From assembly GCA_002989075.1 (NCBI GenBank), contig PSQN01000001.1, positions 719,760-783,759 on the forward strand: a stretch of 64,000 nucleotides of DNA, in the 5' to 3' direction. Shown piece after piece: positions 48,271 through 60,285 of the stretch. How positions within the stretch are numbered: position 1 is the first letter of the stretch; each line of letters starts with the position of its first letter. The position numbers and the translations under genes are program-made. Under the pieces are notes generated by a model. It had not been told where the DNA came from. It worked only from the letters and a program-made list of their open reading frames with translations, and ran no database searches. This DNA is from Arthonia radiata. Taxonomy: Eukaryota > Ascomycota > Arthoniomycetes > Arthoniales > Arthoniaceae.

Positions 48271-50288
48271 AGCGTCTAAGACAAACTAAACAACGTAGAT
48301 AAGAAAGGGCTACAAGCCTACACAATTAGTCTACGATATAACGCTAAATAGAAGGCGAAATACCTTAAGTACAGTTTAGAACATAGAATTAGTATAGTAT
48401 TAAATTCTAAAACTATTTGTATATAATTATAAAGCTTAAGCTAGAAGAAAGCTAAAATAAAACTTGTATAGAAAGAAAATATAGAACTATTTCGATAAGC
48501 CAAGGAAAACTACTCATACAGACCAAACCCTAGTTAAACAAAAGGCAGAAAACTACAAAAAGACTACTTAAACTAGCACCGAAGTTAGTACGGATCGGCG
48601 GTATAATACTATTTAACCTAGCTACAACTACCGTCGACGCGATCTTAAATCTAATCAACTAGATTTACTATAGCTAGCTTATAAAGAGTCTTATTTATAG
48701 ATAGCTAAGAGCCGTACAACCTTATACTAGAATTAAAGCTCTAGCGTAGCGCCTTAATACGCTTAAAATTATTAGTATTGGCCTACTCGATCGACTTAGT
48801 ACTTAAACCGCGCTATTAGGCCTGTAGCTAAACATAAAAGACGCGAAGCAGAGTAAGATAGTTGTCGCAGAAAAACTCTTTGTTATTCTAAACGTCCTCG
48901 CTAGAGGTTAAAAAGAAGTTAGCGCGTATAAGAAGGTTGTAGGTACGTCTCTATCGAGCGGAGACCTAGTATACGTTAATATAGGGTTAATTAGTATCTA
49001 AGATAAGGAAGTATTAGACTTACTATCTTATACTTGTCTTCCAACCTCTTAATACTAGTACAGCGAGTATACTTAGCGTACTGTTTTTTAGGCTACTCGC
49101 AGGTCTAGTCCTTATAATACTTAAAATCGGAGTTCGTAGAAGAACTACTACGTACAGCTATATCGTTAAATAAGACCTTTATATAACGGCAGTATACTAA
49201 GACGTAAGCCTCTAGCTAAGGCTAAATTAACGTAGATACAGCGCAAAAAGCAGGATTCGAGGAGGTAAACTGACGAGACTTTATAGGCGACTCGGGCTTA
49301 TAAGCAGTATCGCAGTAATAAAGAGAACGAACGATCTTATTATCGTTAAAGTCGTCTTTATAGACGTAACGCTTTTAATAAGCTAAAATACTAATATTTA
49401 GACTAAAACAAAGCAATGAGAGATAGTAGACTTACAAGGAGTTATAGAAGTTAGAGATACGCTACCTAGTTTAAAAGAGCGTAGATCAGAAAAAGCCGCA
49501 GATAATTTAGAAATTAGTAAAGTAATTTTAAAAGCTTTCTTCTTACAAGCGTTATAAAGAAGAGCTTTAAAATTAATAGCGGCTTTAGAGTCCTTAATAC
49601 CGCAAGTTAAGCGGCAAGTTAGCGCTTTAGAAGAGCTCGCTCTAGCAGCGGGTTTATTGACGGGGTTGAAACTCGATATAGTAGAGATTGTAAAGGCAAA
49701 TTAAAGGCAATCTAATACTAAATTAGCTACAAACTTATTACTTAAAAAGAGAAGTAAAGGCTTACTAAAGAAGAGAAGCTTGTAAGCTAAGCAGAAGAGT
49801 ATAATAATATTAAAGAAAGAAAGAGAAAGTTTAAAAGAGCAAGAGCCTTGTTTTATACCTATTATTAGATATTAATAACAAAGCTTCTACCTATAGATAC
49901 TAATATAGAAGCAAAGAAGCCTATTTATGTAGGTTGCTACTACTTACAGAGGCAATTAATTGGTAAAAGTGTATATAAGAGTATACAAAAGAACGTAAAA
50001 TTAAGTAAAAATAATATATAACCTTACTACCGAGCTTATAACTTAGGCTCGAAAGCTTTAAATTAAAAGTAAAGCTTAGTACTATAACTCGGTACTACAG
50101 AAAACTAGTACTAAACAACGCGTAAGATGATAGTAAGCAATATTACTCTTTTTCCGACTAAACGTAGATATAAGCCAGCAGGTTTTTAACGAGATTGTTG
50201 CTCTACGTAAGACAATAAATAGAAGGTACAATAGAGATAGCAGATTGCATCTAGATCGAGGGTAATCCTCTTTAAGAGGGAAGATAGT
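48271..50288 (+). other. Element B: 2-kb region between the chromodomain-like end of pol and the 3' LTR
   Basis: This sequence is also present in element A (about 30704-32800, reversed). Part of it (about 49420-49900) reads as a Leu/Lys/Glu-rich frame on the plus strand, interrupted almost only by stops at presumed Gln codons (LKERRSEKAADNLEI, then KLIAALESLIPQVKRQVSAL). I recognise no known domain. The opposite strand is also relatively open, so the coding strand is uncertain. Confidence 0.5.
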
Positions 50289-50484
50289 TGTAATATATAA
50301 ACATTTTAATAGCAAATTAAGACAGAATGTTGCCTATTTAGAAAGACTACGATTCTAGAAGAATATCTTCTCTCTAGTAGACGTATCTCTTTCTAGTCTC
50401 CTTAATAATTAGCTTGAACACTAGTAGAGCCTATTTGGGCCCTTTTTGCCACCTAACTGCTCCCTGCCCTACACCTAGATTACA
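50289..50484 (+). repeat. 3' LTR of Gypsy element B (196 bp)
   Basis: It starts TGTAATATATAAACA and ends CCTAGATTACA, followed by the GATAT duplication. Confidence 0.93.
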
Positions 50485-50489
50485 GATAT

Positions 50490-52419
50490 AAAGTAAATTA
50501 GCTTATATAGAGGTTCTATACTATTCTTAAGCTTAATCTTATAAGTATACTTATTAAGCGGCGTAAGCTTACTTAATAGTTCTTTAGAAAAGATATCTTT
50601 ATATTTAGTATACTAAGAAGAAAGCTTATCTTGCTTCTCTACTTTCTTAGGCTCGCTATTTAGAATTTAGTTTAGTAGCGAATTAACGTTTAATAAGACC
50701 GCTATTTAATACTTATAACGTTTATCCGCTCTTATCTATAAAATCGTAGAGTAGTACTGTTCGCCTCTTTATAAATATACTAAAATTACGTCTTTACTAA
50801 CAATTCTAATAGATTTAGCTTCTATTACCTATTCTTCGGACATAGAGAGGTTTCTCTAAGTAATTATTCTTATTACTTAGCTAATCTAAGGCTTAACTTA
50901 CTTAAGCTACAGATATTCTAAAACGAAGCTATATTCTATAAAGTTAGCTAAATATAGATAGAGTTAGTAATACTATTTCTCCTTATATATATTTCTTACA
51001 GTTATATTTACGTTATACGCGCTATAAAGCTATAGCTTATTTTTATTAAGAAACTTAGTATATATAAGCTTTACTTTATATAATTTTTACTATCCTCTTT
51101 TAAGTACAATACGATAATTAATAAAGTTAATTTCTGTATTAGAATCTATTAGCGTAAGAACCTCTTATAGCAATCTATCTAGCTATACCAAGACTTTAAT
51201 TTATCCTTGCCGTTAATTAATAGTCTTAAGCTTTAAAGACGCGAGACTTACTCTCGAGGCCTATCGTTTTTCTATCTAATTAGCGTTAAATTAATATTAG
51301 TTTAGAGCGTAGTACATTTAGTAGTATAATACCTTTTTTAATTGTATATAAAGTAGATAATATTTATCTTACTGTATATTAACCTTAGTTACTTTTATAC
51401 GGCAGAGCTATTGTCTCTTTATTAAACTAGTAAGTTATCTTATTTTCGGTATAAACTGCCTTGTTTGCGGTCTAACTTCTATAGAGATACTCTAGTATTA
51501 TAGCCGCTACAGTTTATACTCAATCTACTATCGAAGCAATCTTAGTTTAAATTAGTGTTACGAGCGTTCTACAATATACTATAATTAATATTTTTATATT
51601 AATAAACTTTCTTTAGAAGCTTATTTATATCTTTAAGCAGGCTTTTTAAGAAACTTTACTTAATTAGCTTCGCCTTAATCTATAAAGATAAGCGTATATA
51701 ATAAAATACAGCCTAATTTAAGTCTAGTATCTTACTATTTAACAACTTAGTTTCTTTGTTCTATAAAAAGCTTAGAAAGTCCTCGAGCTTCTATATTAAA
51801 CTCTATATCGATATAAAGAATCTTTTTGTATTAGCTATAGTAGCTGTAGCTAGGTCGATAATATATTTTATTATCTATTCTTTAAAGTACGTTTATACGT
51901 AAAGTAACGTCTTCTCTTTATTCTTTTTAATATAAGTTTGTTATCTATTTACTAGGTCTCTAAGAAGTCTCTAAACGTACTAAATAATAATATAAATGTT
52001 GTCGAAGTCTAATATATTAGCTATTTAAAATCTTTTTTTAATAGTTTAAGTTTATTAAGTGCTTATAGAGTTTATAGCTCTTTTAAGCTTAAGCGCTTTT
52101 TTCTTAAAAAGCTCGTTAATCTAGCTTTAAAGACTTAAATCGCCCTATAGCTACTTACTACTAGCCTTTAAATTGTAGATAGACTGAAGCTTAACTTTAA
52201 GTATTCGTTTTTTAAGCTTAAGCTTCTTAATAGTGTACTGCTACTACTATACTAGTAGTTTTTATCTTAGCTTTCGTACTTTAACGCTTAAGAAGGCGCT
52301 AAAGAGAGATTCTTCGTAGTTAAAGTTTTAGTAAGCCCTTTTATTATTGTTATTGTTTTAATTTAGACTATTGTTCTTCTTAGTTTGTAATCTGCTCGGC
52401 GTCTGTTTATCGGCTTATA
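50490..52419 (-). pseudogene. Element A: gag, protease and N-terminal reverse transcriptase remnants
   Basis: This minus-strand piece continues A from insertion B to insertion E. Its left end carries the reverse transcriptase N-terminus that joins the 41804-42472 piece. The remainder aligns with the gag region of B (about 43100-44930). Stops are frequent. Confidence 0.8.
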
Positions 52420-52891
52420 TATAACGCCGGTCGCTAGAAGGACCGAACTAAGGCTTACTTGCCTTGTGTGCTTATCGACCTTGGTAGTAGGTATCTTGTG
52501 TGCTAGAGACTAAAAGATAGGAGAGGCGAGATAGATTATAGAAGATAAGAGGGGCTTAACTAAAGTAGACAGAAGGTAAAGTACGTTACCTAAATATAGT
52601 TAAGAAACTTATATTTAAATATTAAGTTAATAGACTAAAGTCTATCTTAAGGTCGGTTATTAGTTTAGCTATATAATCTAAGGTATATAGGGAAGTTCCT
52701 CTATGTCCGTTAATCTTAATAATGCCTATATTGGGTTTATAGAGAATATAGGCTCTTATAGCCGTCTTGTTCGATAATACCTACGGCGGTTTTATAGGCT
52801 TAGTCGGGAATAATACTAGTAGAGCTAAGATAACTAGCGGTGGTTAATACTTAGGTATACGCTAGGCCGTCTGAGGCTAGTGCTCGTAACA
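52420..52891 (-). repeat. 3' LTR of Gypsy element E (472 bp)
   Basis: On the plus strand it starts TATAACGCCGGTCG and ends GTGCTCGTAACA. It matches the LTRs of D in reverse complement. Confidence 0.92.
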
Positions 52892-55800
52892 CAATCCCCC
52901 CTCTTCTAGTTAAATTGTTCTTAATTAACCCTTAGCCTTTAAAATACCTATAAGTTACGTTTTGTCCCTCCTTTTGTAACTAATCTATAAGTCGCTATGC
53001 TTCGTATAAAGTTCGTTGCTGCGGGTCCTAATAAAAAGTATAGCTAATACCTGTTAATTAAAGCCTACGGTATTAAGATGCCTCCTTATTCTAGATATAT
53101 ATCGACTAAGAAAAGGTATATAGTTTAGTTTAGAAAGACAACGTGTTCGGTATATACTCAGAATAGAAAGAGTTATAATTTACGGGTATCGATAGTAGAT
53201 AGTATACTCTATTGTTATCTTTCTGTAATACTTAGATTTAACTTAGTTGCAGCGCGTTCGGTTTATTCTTAATATTCCTTCCAGTCGGCTACCCTTTAGC
53301 GTGCAAAACGTTAGTTACGCGCGTTAAAGTCCTAGACAGCAGCGTTAATTGCGGCTATATAGCGTAACCAATCTAAGGTTCGAAAGTTAAAAGAAGAGGT
53401 TAAGAAGACTTATATACGGATAGTAGCGAAGTTAGCTTAAAATAAGTTGTTGAAGCAAGAGAAGTTTGCTACGTTAATAGCTAGTAGCGATATATTTAAA
53501 TATTTAAGCGGGTTATCCGTTAACTTTTAGGGTAACCCTTACCTAAAGTTAGGTAGTAGTCCTATAACGTAGTAAGCTGGTTCGTTCGTAGATAACCTAG
53601 GTACCGGCGAGGCGTACTAGATAGTAGATTAGAGTATTAGTACTGCTATATCCAACTAATATTCTAATTCTAATATCGTTAGATAGTGTCTTTATAGTTA
53701 GTTAGATTTTATTTTGGTTCTCATTAATTTTTATGTTTAGAATATTCTCTCTATTTTATAAGATACTGTCGTTTACCTCGATATTGTCTATAAGCTCGAA
53801 TCGTTTTAACCTTATACTCGGGTTCTTGGTTGTTAGAAAGGATTTCTAGGTTGAATCGTTCTACCTCTTAGAAGTAAGCTGGTTTTAACAACGCTACGTA
53901 GAATATAGAATATATTTTTATCGTTTTTAGGAGTTTAAGTTTGAATGTTACGGGTCTCAATTGCTATAAGATTTTAAACGGTTCTGTCTTAGTATAGTCG
54001 AGTTTCTTGCTTAGTTTGATAGTTTTTATGTTTCTTATAAGCAAGTAAGCTTTTCCCTTCTCTTTTATGCTTGTGTTCGGGGTAGTTCTTAACTTATTAT
54101 ACTATTTCCTTGTTCGTTTATTAATAAACTCGCTGTTAGCCTTTAACTGCTAGTACAGGGTCTTTATATTTATTACTATTCGTGTAGCAGTGTTATTTTT
54201 TATAGTGTTTTGCAGTTATCTGCTCTAAAGAGGATAATAGCCGTATAAGGCATAGAACAGTGTCGTTTTGGTCGTATCGTTTTTCGTATCGTTGTACGCT
54301 GCTTACGCTACTAATAGTAAATATACCTAGTCGTTCTACTAGTGGTTAATATATGCCCAGAGATACTATTCTAGTGTTTAATTTATTCGCTCTGTTTGTC
54401 CGTCTGTTTGTAGATAGAATAACGTTAATATTTTTTATTTTGTCCCTAGCTATTGTATTAGAGATATCTAAAATCGTAAGACGAATTTCTGGTCTCTGTC
54501 CGAGACAATTCTTTGTGGTTAACTATAGTTTGCTAAGATAATCCGAAGGAAGGTATATATTAATTGTTCTAAGTTACTAGCTTTCTTGTAAGGTACGAAG
54601 TACGCGTACTTTATAAGTTTATCGCATATAACTAGAATAGCGTCGTAAGCTACTCTTATGAGTAGATTCTTAGAGGTTAGTAACTTAGTAATAAAGTTTA
54701 GTAAGACTGTATACTATAGTCTCTCGGGTGTCTTTAGTAGTTGTAGTTTACTGTATAGTAAATACCTCGGGTGCTTGGTTCTTGCGTATACGTCGTATTC
54801 TTAAATATAATTTTCGACGTAATGTCGAATTCTTAGGATGTAGTAGGTTCGTATAATCTTTTTAATAGTGTTATCGATACTCTTATGTCTCTTCGTTAGG
54901 TTATCGTAGAAGTTACTAATAATGTATCGGATTAGATTCCTTAGAACGTAGATTTTGCCTTAAAATTTATAATAGCCCTTATTATTTTTAGTTAGTCCTA
55001 AATATCGTTTCTCGTTTTCTTAGTAGGTTTTAGGATCGTTTAGGATGTCTAGAATTTAGCTATTCAGTTCAATAATAAACTCTATTGTTATAGCTAATTA
55101 ATTGTATCTAATCTCGTTGTTGTGTTCTCGGAATATTGCGTGTTCGATATATTCTTTATTATTAAGGTAATTTAGTCGTTAGCTTAAAGCATCGGCTCTA
55201 TCGTTCTTAGAACCCTTCTTATAGATAATAATAAAGTTGTATAGAGCTATAGTTTTTAACTATCTAACTTGTCTGCAGTTAAGTTTCTTTATTATCATAA
55301 AATAAGTTAGATTTTTATAGTTTATATATACTATAATTGTATAGTTCGCTTCTTCTAGATAGGCTCGCTATATTTTGAATGCTACTATAATAGCTAAAAG
55401 CTCTTTATTGTTAATGTCGTAGTTCTGTTCTGTAGGTAACATTTTTCTTAAGTAGAAAGCTACTGGTCTAAGCTTTCTTTTCTTATTGTTTTAACTTATA
55501 TATACTCCAATCGTATAGTCTAACGCGTCTGTTTCTATAATAATTAGTAAGTTAGAGTCGAATATTACTAGTATAGGTCTAATCTTAAAAGCTTTCTTAA
55601 GCTCTTCGAATGCAAATTGTTCTTTTTACGTTCAGAAGAATTCTATCAATTATTTTGTCTGTTAAGACAGCGGTGCTATAATTCGGTTAAAGTTAGATAT
55701 CTATCGTCTATAGTAGTTAGTAAAACTAAGAAACTATTGTAACTGTTTTACATTCTTTAGTGTAGGTTAGATTAAAACAGATTAGATCTTTAAATCTTCT

Positions 55801-58800
55801 ATTTAGAGACCGTACTCGGTAATTATAAATCTAAGAAATTCGATAGATTGTTGATAGAACTAAATTTTCTCGATATTAATTTATAAATTGATACGCGCTA
55901 ATCTTTTTAATACCTTCTTAATATGTTTCTTATGTTCTTCTAGTATACAGCTGTACACTAGAATATTGTTTAGATAAGTAGTTATAAATATATCTAGGTA
56001 ATCGCTAAGTGTATTGTTAATTAGTTTCTAAAATAATACTAGTGCATTTATTAGCTCAAAGGGTATAACGCAATACTTAAAAAGTCTATATCTGGTATAG
56101 AAGGCTGTTTTCTATTCTTCGTCTTTCTGTATATAAATTAGGTTATAAGCTTTTTGTAGGTTAAACTTAGTAAACTATTGTACGTTATATAATTAGTCTG
56201 TTATTTCGTCGATGCGTAGTAAAGGATATCGATTCTTAATAGTTATTCTGTTTAATTGTCTATAATCTACGTAGAGTCGTAGTTTACTATTCTTCTTCGG
56301 TACGAAGAGTATTAGGTATTCGGCTAGTAATGTTAATTTCTAGATAAATCTCTTTCTAAGATTTTTATTAAGATAGTCGTAGAGCGCTTAATTTTCTACT
56401 TTTAATAGAAAGTATATTAGATCGAATATTGGCGTTTTACCTTCTTATAAAGGTATTGTATAATCCTACGGTTTATATTCTAGAAGAGCTGAGTTTAGCT
56501 TAGCTTCTTCGAACAGGTATTAGAATTGATCGTATTTCTCTAGTATTTTAGTAATTAACTAAATACTTGTTATTGTATAGAATCGTTGACGTACAGTCGT
56601 CTCTTATTTATACTTGCGTGTAGCTAGCTATAGACGAGATACTACGTTAGACTTCTCTTATAGGATATCTAAATGTTAAAGTATAGTAATACTAACCCGC
56701 GTAAGTTTCTTATCGCGTTCCTTATTTTTACTACTAAAATTAGCTTATAGAGTATTTATTCTATAGAACGACTCTTGTCTAAAGTACTTGTACCTAGTAA
56801 AGAGGAGTTTCTTAGTTCTTTAATCTACTTTTAGGTTATATTGTTATAACTAAGGTATACCTAGTATAGCGTAGTGCTAGTTAATATTTACAATATTATA
56901 AGTAATTTCTTTCTAATAGTTCTTAATTATTATATCTATTGGCGAAGTCTTGTAGTCGACTCTTTCCTCTACCCCTTAAAATCTAAATAGTGCGTAGGGT
57001 AATTTCTTCTTTTGTATTTATATCTAGCACTCCTTAACATAGCGTATTAAGATAAAGTTACCTGTTGCGTCTAAATTAATTATAATTTTAATGTTTCTAT
57101 AGTTTATTGTTGCCTAAGTATATAGATATATTCTATAGGCAGCTAAGCTCGCGTAGAGCTAGACTCTTAAAGAGTTTAACTGTTGGACGGGCCGGTACTA
57201 CTACCCTCGAAGCAGTCGGCCTAGTCTTTTCTCTGTTGATTGTATACGTTCTAGAGTATTTTAGGTACTAAAACCTATTGTCGGTTAATTTGCTATAAGA
57301 ATACCTGTATAAAGTGTTCTAATACTACTTTTATTATAACATCTAGTTTATTATTTACGATCTCTACTTTAATTATATAACTATTACTAGTTAGAACTTG
57401 TTATGTCTGTAGGTTGTATATTGTTAGTTAAAGATATTAATACTAACTACGCAATTCTAGACTTCTAATAAGGTAGTCTACTAGTCGTCGTAGGCGTAAG
57501 TAAATATATCTTAGAATATCGTTAATATCTTTATTAGCGCTTAACTTTCTATTGTAGAAGGCTAACTAATAAAGTCTTTATATTATTTCTTCTTAACAGA
57601 TTAGAGTTTACTTTTCTTAGTTAGTATCGTTCTCGAGCGAGGATTCTATACTATTAGAATTTATATTTTTGTCTTTAAGTCGTTGTCTTGCCTATAACGT
57701 ATCGTAGCTACTATCTTACTTAGCTTCTACGGTCTGTTCCTCCTTAAATTCTCCTTAGGTTTTTAAATAAGGTAACCTAGATCGTTCTTAAGTAAGGCCT
57801 AGTTCTTATATCGAACCTTGTTTTAGAGATATTAGTTTCTTTAGCTACTATTCTAATTCCAATTTGTTAGATTCGTAGGTCGTATAATTATTATCGTAGT
57901 ACGCAGTTTAAGATAGTATTTTATATAGTGTAGCGGTATTTTATATCTACTGTCTCGAAATAGTGCGGTTAATGTTATTTTAGTTCTATAGGTTTCGTTG
58001 TTTCTATTTTATTTATTGTTCCTTTGTTTCTTTCTATAACTTAATGTCTGTATCCTAGTTTTTGTGTAAATTAAATAAATTCTACTCGTAGTGCTTCTCG
58101 TTAAATAAAACCTAATGAGTATTTTTCTGGTTATAGAAGGTATTCTAGTAGATGTTCTTCTGCTTCTTAGTTAGTCTAGTAACGTACTTATACCAGTTTT
58201 GAATAGTCTTTTGTAAGAGACTCAATTCTTGAAGAAAACAACCCTCGGTCGGGTTCTTCTGTCAGCGGTCAGAGAAGGCTGCTAATAGTTTTATTATCTT
58301 ATCGCAACTATTGTTCTCTTTTGTCTGAGTAGTTATATTAAACTATTGTCGTAGGAGACAGGGCTTCTAAGATCGATTATTGTGTCTGTTTCTACCGGTA
58401 TTATTAAACTATTGTTTCTTAAAACGGTATTCTTTAACTTAATGCCCTAGCTTTCCGCAATATAAGTATAGCTTATTCTTTATTCTGTGTTCTCTTTCTT
58501 AGTTGTTTAGTTTTCCTTGAGGCTTTATAAAATCTAGCTCTATTGAATCGCCTCGGTCTTATTATAAGTTTGCTCGATTCTTTGTTCTATAGAACCTATT
58601 AGTAGGGTTACTCTTCTTTTTTATCTGTCTTTTAAAGTTGCTGTCGTCGATCTTCTTTACTCGTTATATAAAGTTGTCGAGATTATTAAACTTCTCTTTA
58701 CGAATATAGATTATTTCCTTAATATAATCCTTAAGTCCTTCGTAAAAGGTCTCGATAAGGGGTTTCTTGTCCTATCCTGTCTAATTAGCATACTGTATAA

Positions 58801-59290
58801 ATTTAGCGGCGTACCTACTTGCTAGTTCTATTTATTTAAGGTTTCTAAGCTTTCTAGTAGCGACGCGTCTAGCGTTGGTCTATTTAAAGATTTTACAAAG
58901 CTTCTTCTAAAAGAAGGTAAAGCTAGCAAAAAACTTGTCGGTATCCTCGCGCCTACTCTTTATCGAAGTAAACAAGAAATTATCGAAGTAGTACTCAACC
59001 TACTTATAAGCATCTCTATCTATATAAGAGGTAGTAAATAGAACTATAGTAGTATCGTTTAGAAACTAGTCTTTATAAGTTTTAAAGTATATAGCTAGGC
59101 GTATTAAAAATAAAGTAACTTTAAAACGTTTATCTAAGAAGCTTTTTTCTATCTTAGTGTTGACGTCCGATATCTTACTTGTGCTAGCTATTCTATTGGC
59201 TAACCTATCTATAGCGTTGCGGCTATTAAGTACCGAAGTAGTAAATATAACTAATCTACTTTCTCTACTTTTGTAGCGAGTCTATTAAAG
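52892..59290 (-). pseudogene. Element E gag-pol remnants with integrase core present
   Basis: Read leftward: the gag zinc knuckle near 58430-58480 (LYCGKLGH still readable in part of its length); reverse transcriptase with active site YLNN at 55965-55976 (both catalytic Asp changed to Asn); RNase H; the integrase zinc-binding region near 54750-54960; and the integrase core between about 53740 and 54690. The core is the segment absent from D, and in it a run resembling FVPYKKASN and IVSDRDQKF can be followed through stops. It is non-functional. Confidence 0.83.
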
Positions 59291-59762
59291 TATAACGCTA
59301 GTCGCTGAGAGAACTAAACTAAAGCTTACTTGCCTTATATGCTTGTCGACCTTAGTAGTAGGTATCTTGTGTACTAGAGACTAAAAGATAGAAGAGGCGA
59401 GATAGATTATAGAGAGTAAGAGGAGCTTAACTAAAGTAGATAGAAGGTAAAGTATATTACTTAAATATAGTTAAGGAACTTGTATTCAAATATTAAATTA
59501 ATAAACTAAAGTCTATTCTAAGGTTAGCTATTAGTTTAGCTATATAATCTAAGATACATAGGAAAGTTCCTCTATGTCCGTTAATCTTAATAATACTTAT
59601 ATCGGGTTTGTAAGGAACGTAGACTCTTATAGCCGTCTTGTTTAATAATGCCTACGGCGGGTTTATAGGCTTAGTCGGGAATAATGCTGATAGGGCTAAG
59701 ATAACTGGCGGTGGTTAATACTTGAATGTACGCTAGGCCGTCTAAGGCTGATGCCCGTAACA
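59291..59762 (-). repeat. 5' LTR of Gypsy element E (472 bp)
   Basis: On the plus strand it starts TATAACGCTAGTCG and ends GATGCCCGTAACA, followed by the duplication TTATA. Confidence 0.92.
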
Positions 59763-59767
59763 TTATA

Positions 59768-60084
59768 AGCTCTCTTGCTTATCGTTGTCGCTAAATTCTA
59801 TATAAGAGTCCTAGTCTTCTTCGGCGTTGACTATATTTTGCTACGCTCTATATTTTACTTATATAACAGATATAAAGCGACTATCATTATATACTTAGTT
59901 TCTTACTCGTTCTCTTTAAATACGATACTTACTAGCATCAATTATTAATTAATTTTAATATTATTTATTTTAAGGTATATATAGAGTCTCGGATATACTT
60001 AGTTATACCGAGTTAACCCTTAAGCAACGTTAATAAGGTATCTAACTGCCGGCCGCCCTCCTCGTAGGTTTAAAATAATTAGAA
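59768..60084 (-). other. Element A: leader region next to its 5' LTR
   Basis: This last piece of A lies between insertion E and the 5' LTR. It aligns with 42669-43000 of B, including the sequence just inside the LTR (on the minus strand TTCTAATTATTTTAAACC). No open frame survives. Confidence 0.75.
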
Positions 60085-60280
60085 TGTAATCTAAGTGTAG
60101 GGCAGAAAGCAGTTAGATAGCAAAAAGAGCCTAAATAGGCTTTACTAGTATTTAAGCTAATTATTGAGAAAAAAAGAAAGGAATGCGTCTACTGGACGGA
60201 AGATATCCTCTCAGAATCGCAGCCTTTCTAAATAGGCAATATTTCGTTTCAATTCGCTATCGAGACGTTTATGCATCACA
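60085..60280 (-). repeat. 5' LTR of Gypsy element A (196 bp)
   Basis: As read on the plus strand it runs from TGTAATCTAAGTG to GCATCACA and is followed by the duplication AGTCT. It pairs with 30508-30703. Confidence 0.93.
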
Positions 60281-60285
60281 AGTCT

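Larger units (their letters stand above)
42473..50484 (+). mobile_element. Ty3/Gypsy element B (family 1, chromovirus-like), uninterrupted copy inserted in A
   Basis: Paired 196-bp LTRs (42473-42668 and 50289-50484) are flanked by AATAT (42468-42472) and GATAT (50485-50489), one transition apart. The insertion lies in the reverse transcriptase of its sister copy A, in the opposite orientation. Its 8,012 bp contain leader, gag, protease, reverse transcriptase, RNase H, integrase, a chromodomain-like segment, an unexplained 2-kb region and a polypurine tract before the 3' LTR. It is the best-preserved family-1 copy, but every gene carries stops. Confidence 0.93.
52420..59762 (-). mobile_element. 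Ty3/Gypsy element E (family 2), full-length copy inserted in A
   Basis: Paired 472-bp LTRs (52420-52891 and 59291-59762) are flanked by exact duplications TTATA (52415-52419 and 59763-59767). The element reads leftward: 5' LTR on the right, and a polypurine tract beside the left LTR (on the minus strand AGAAGAGGGGGGATTG). At 7,343 bp it is the complete version of the family also represented by D. All coding parts are RIP-broken. Confidence 0.93.
30508..60280 (-). mobile_element. Ty3/Gypsy element A (family 1, chromovirus-like), inserted in the Copia element and split by three others
   Basis: LTRs of 196 bp lie at both ends (30508-30703 and 60085-60280), with an exact 5-bp duplication AGTCT (30503-30507 and 60281-60285). 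Reverse transcriptase, integrase and gag remnants all read leftward, so the 5' LTR is the right one. The interior is interrupted by D (35412-41798), B (42473-50484) and E (52420-59762). Subtracting these with one duplication each leaves 8,016 bp, nearly identical to the uninterrupted sister copy B (8,012 bp). The polypurine tract next to the left LTR reads, on the minus strand, AAGAGGGAGGGTAGT. All genes are RIP-broken. Confidence 0.93.

Noticed and set aside
42742-54541. Short open frames of 60-80 codons in the AT-rich block (42742-42978, 50082-50315 and 54353-54541)
   Set aside because: They fall in leader, 3' or integrase parts of the Gypsy elements in the wrong strand or frame and have no matching domain. 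They are chance openings in degraded sequence.
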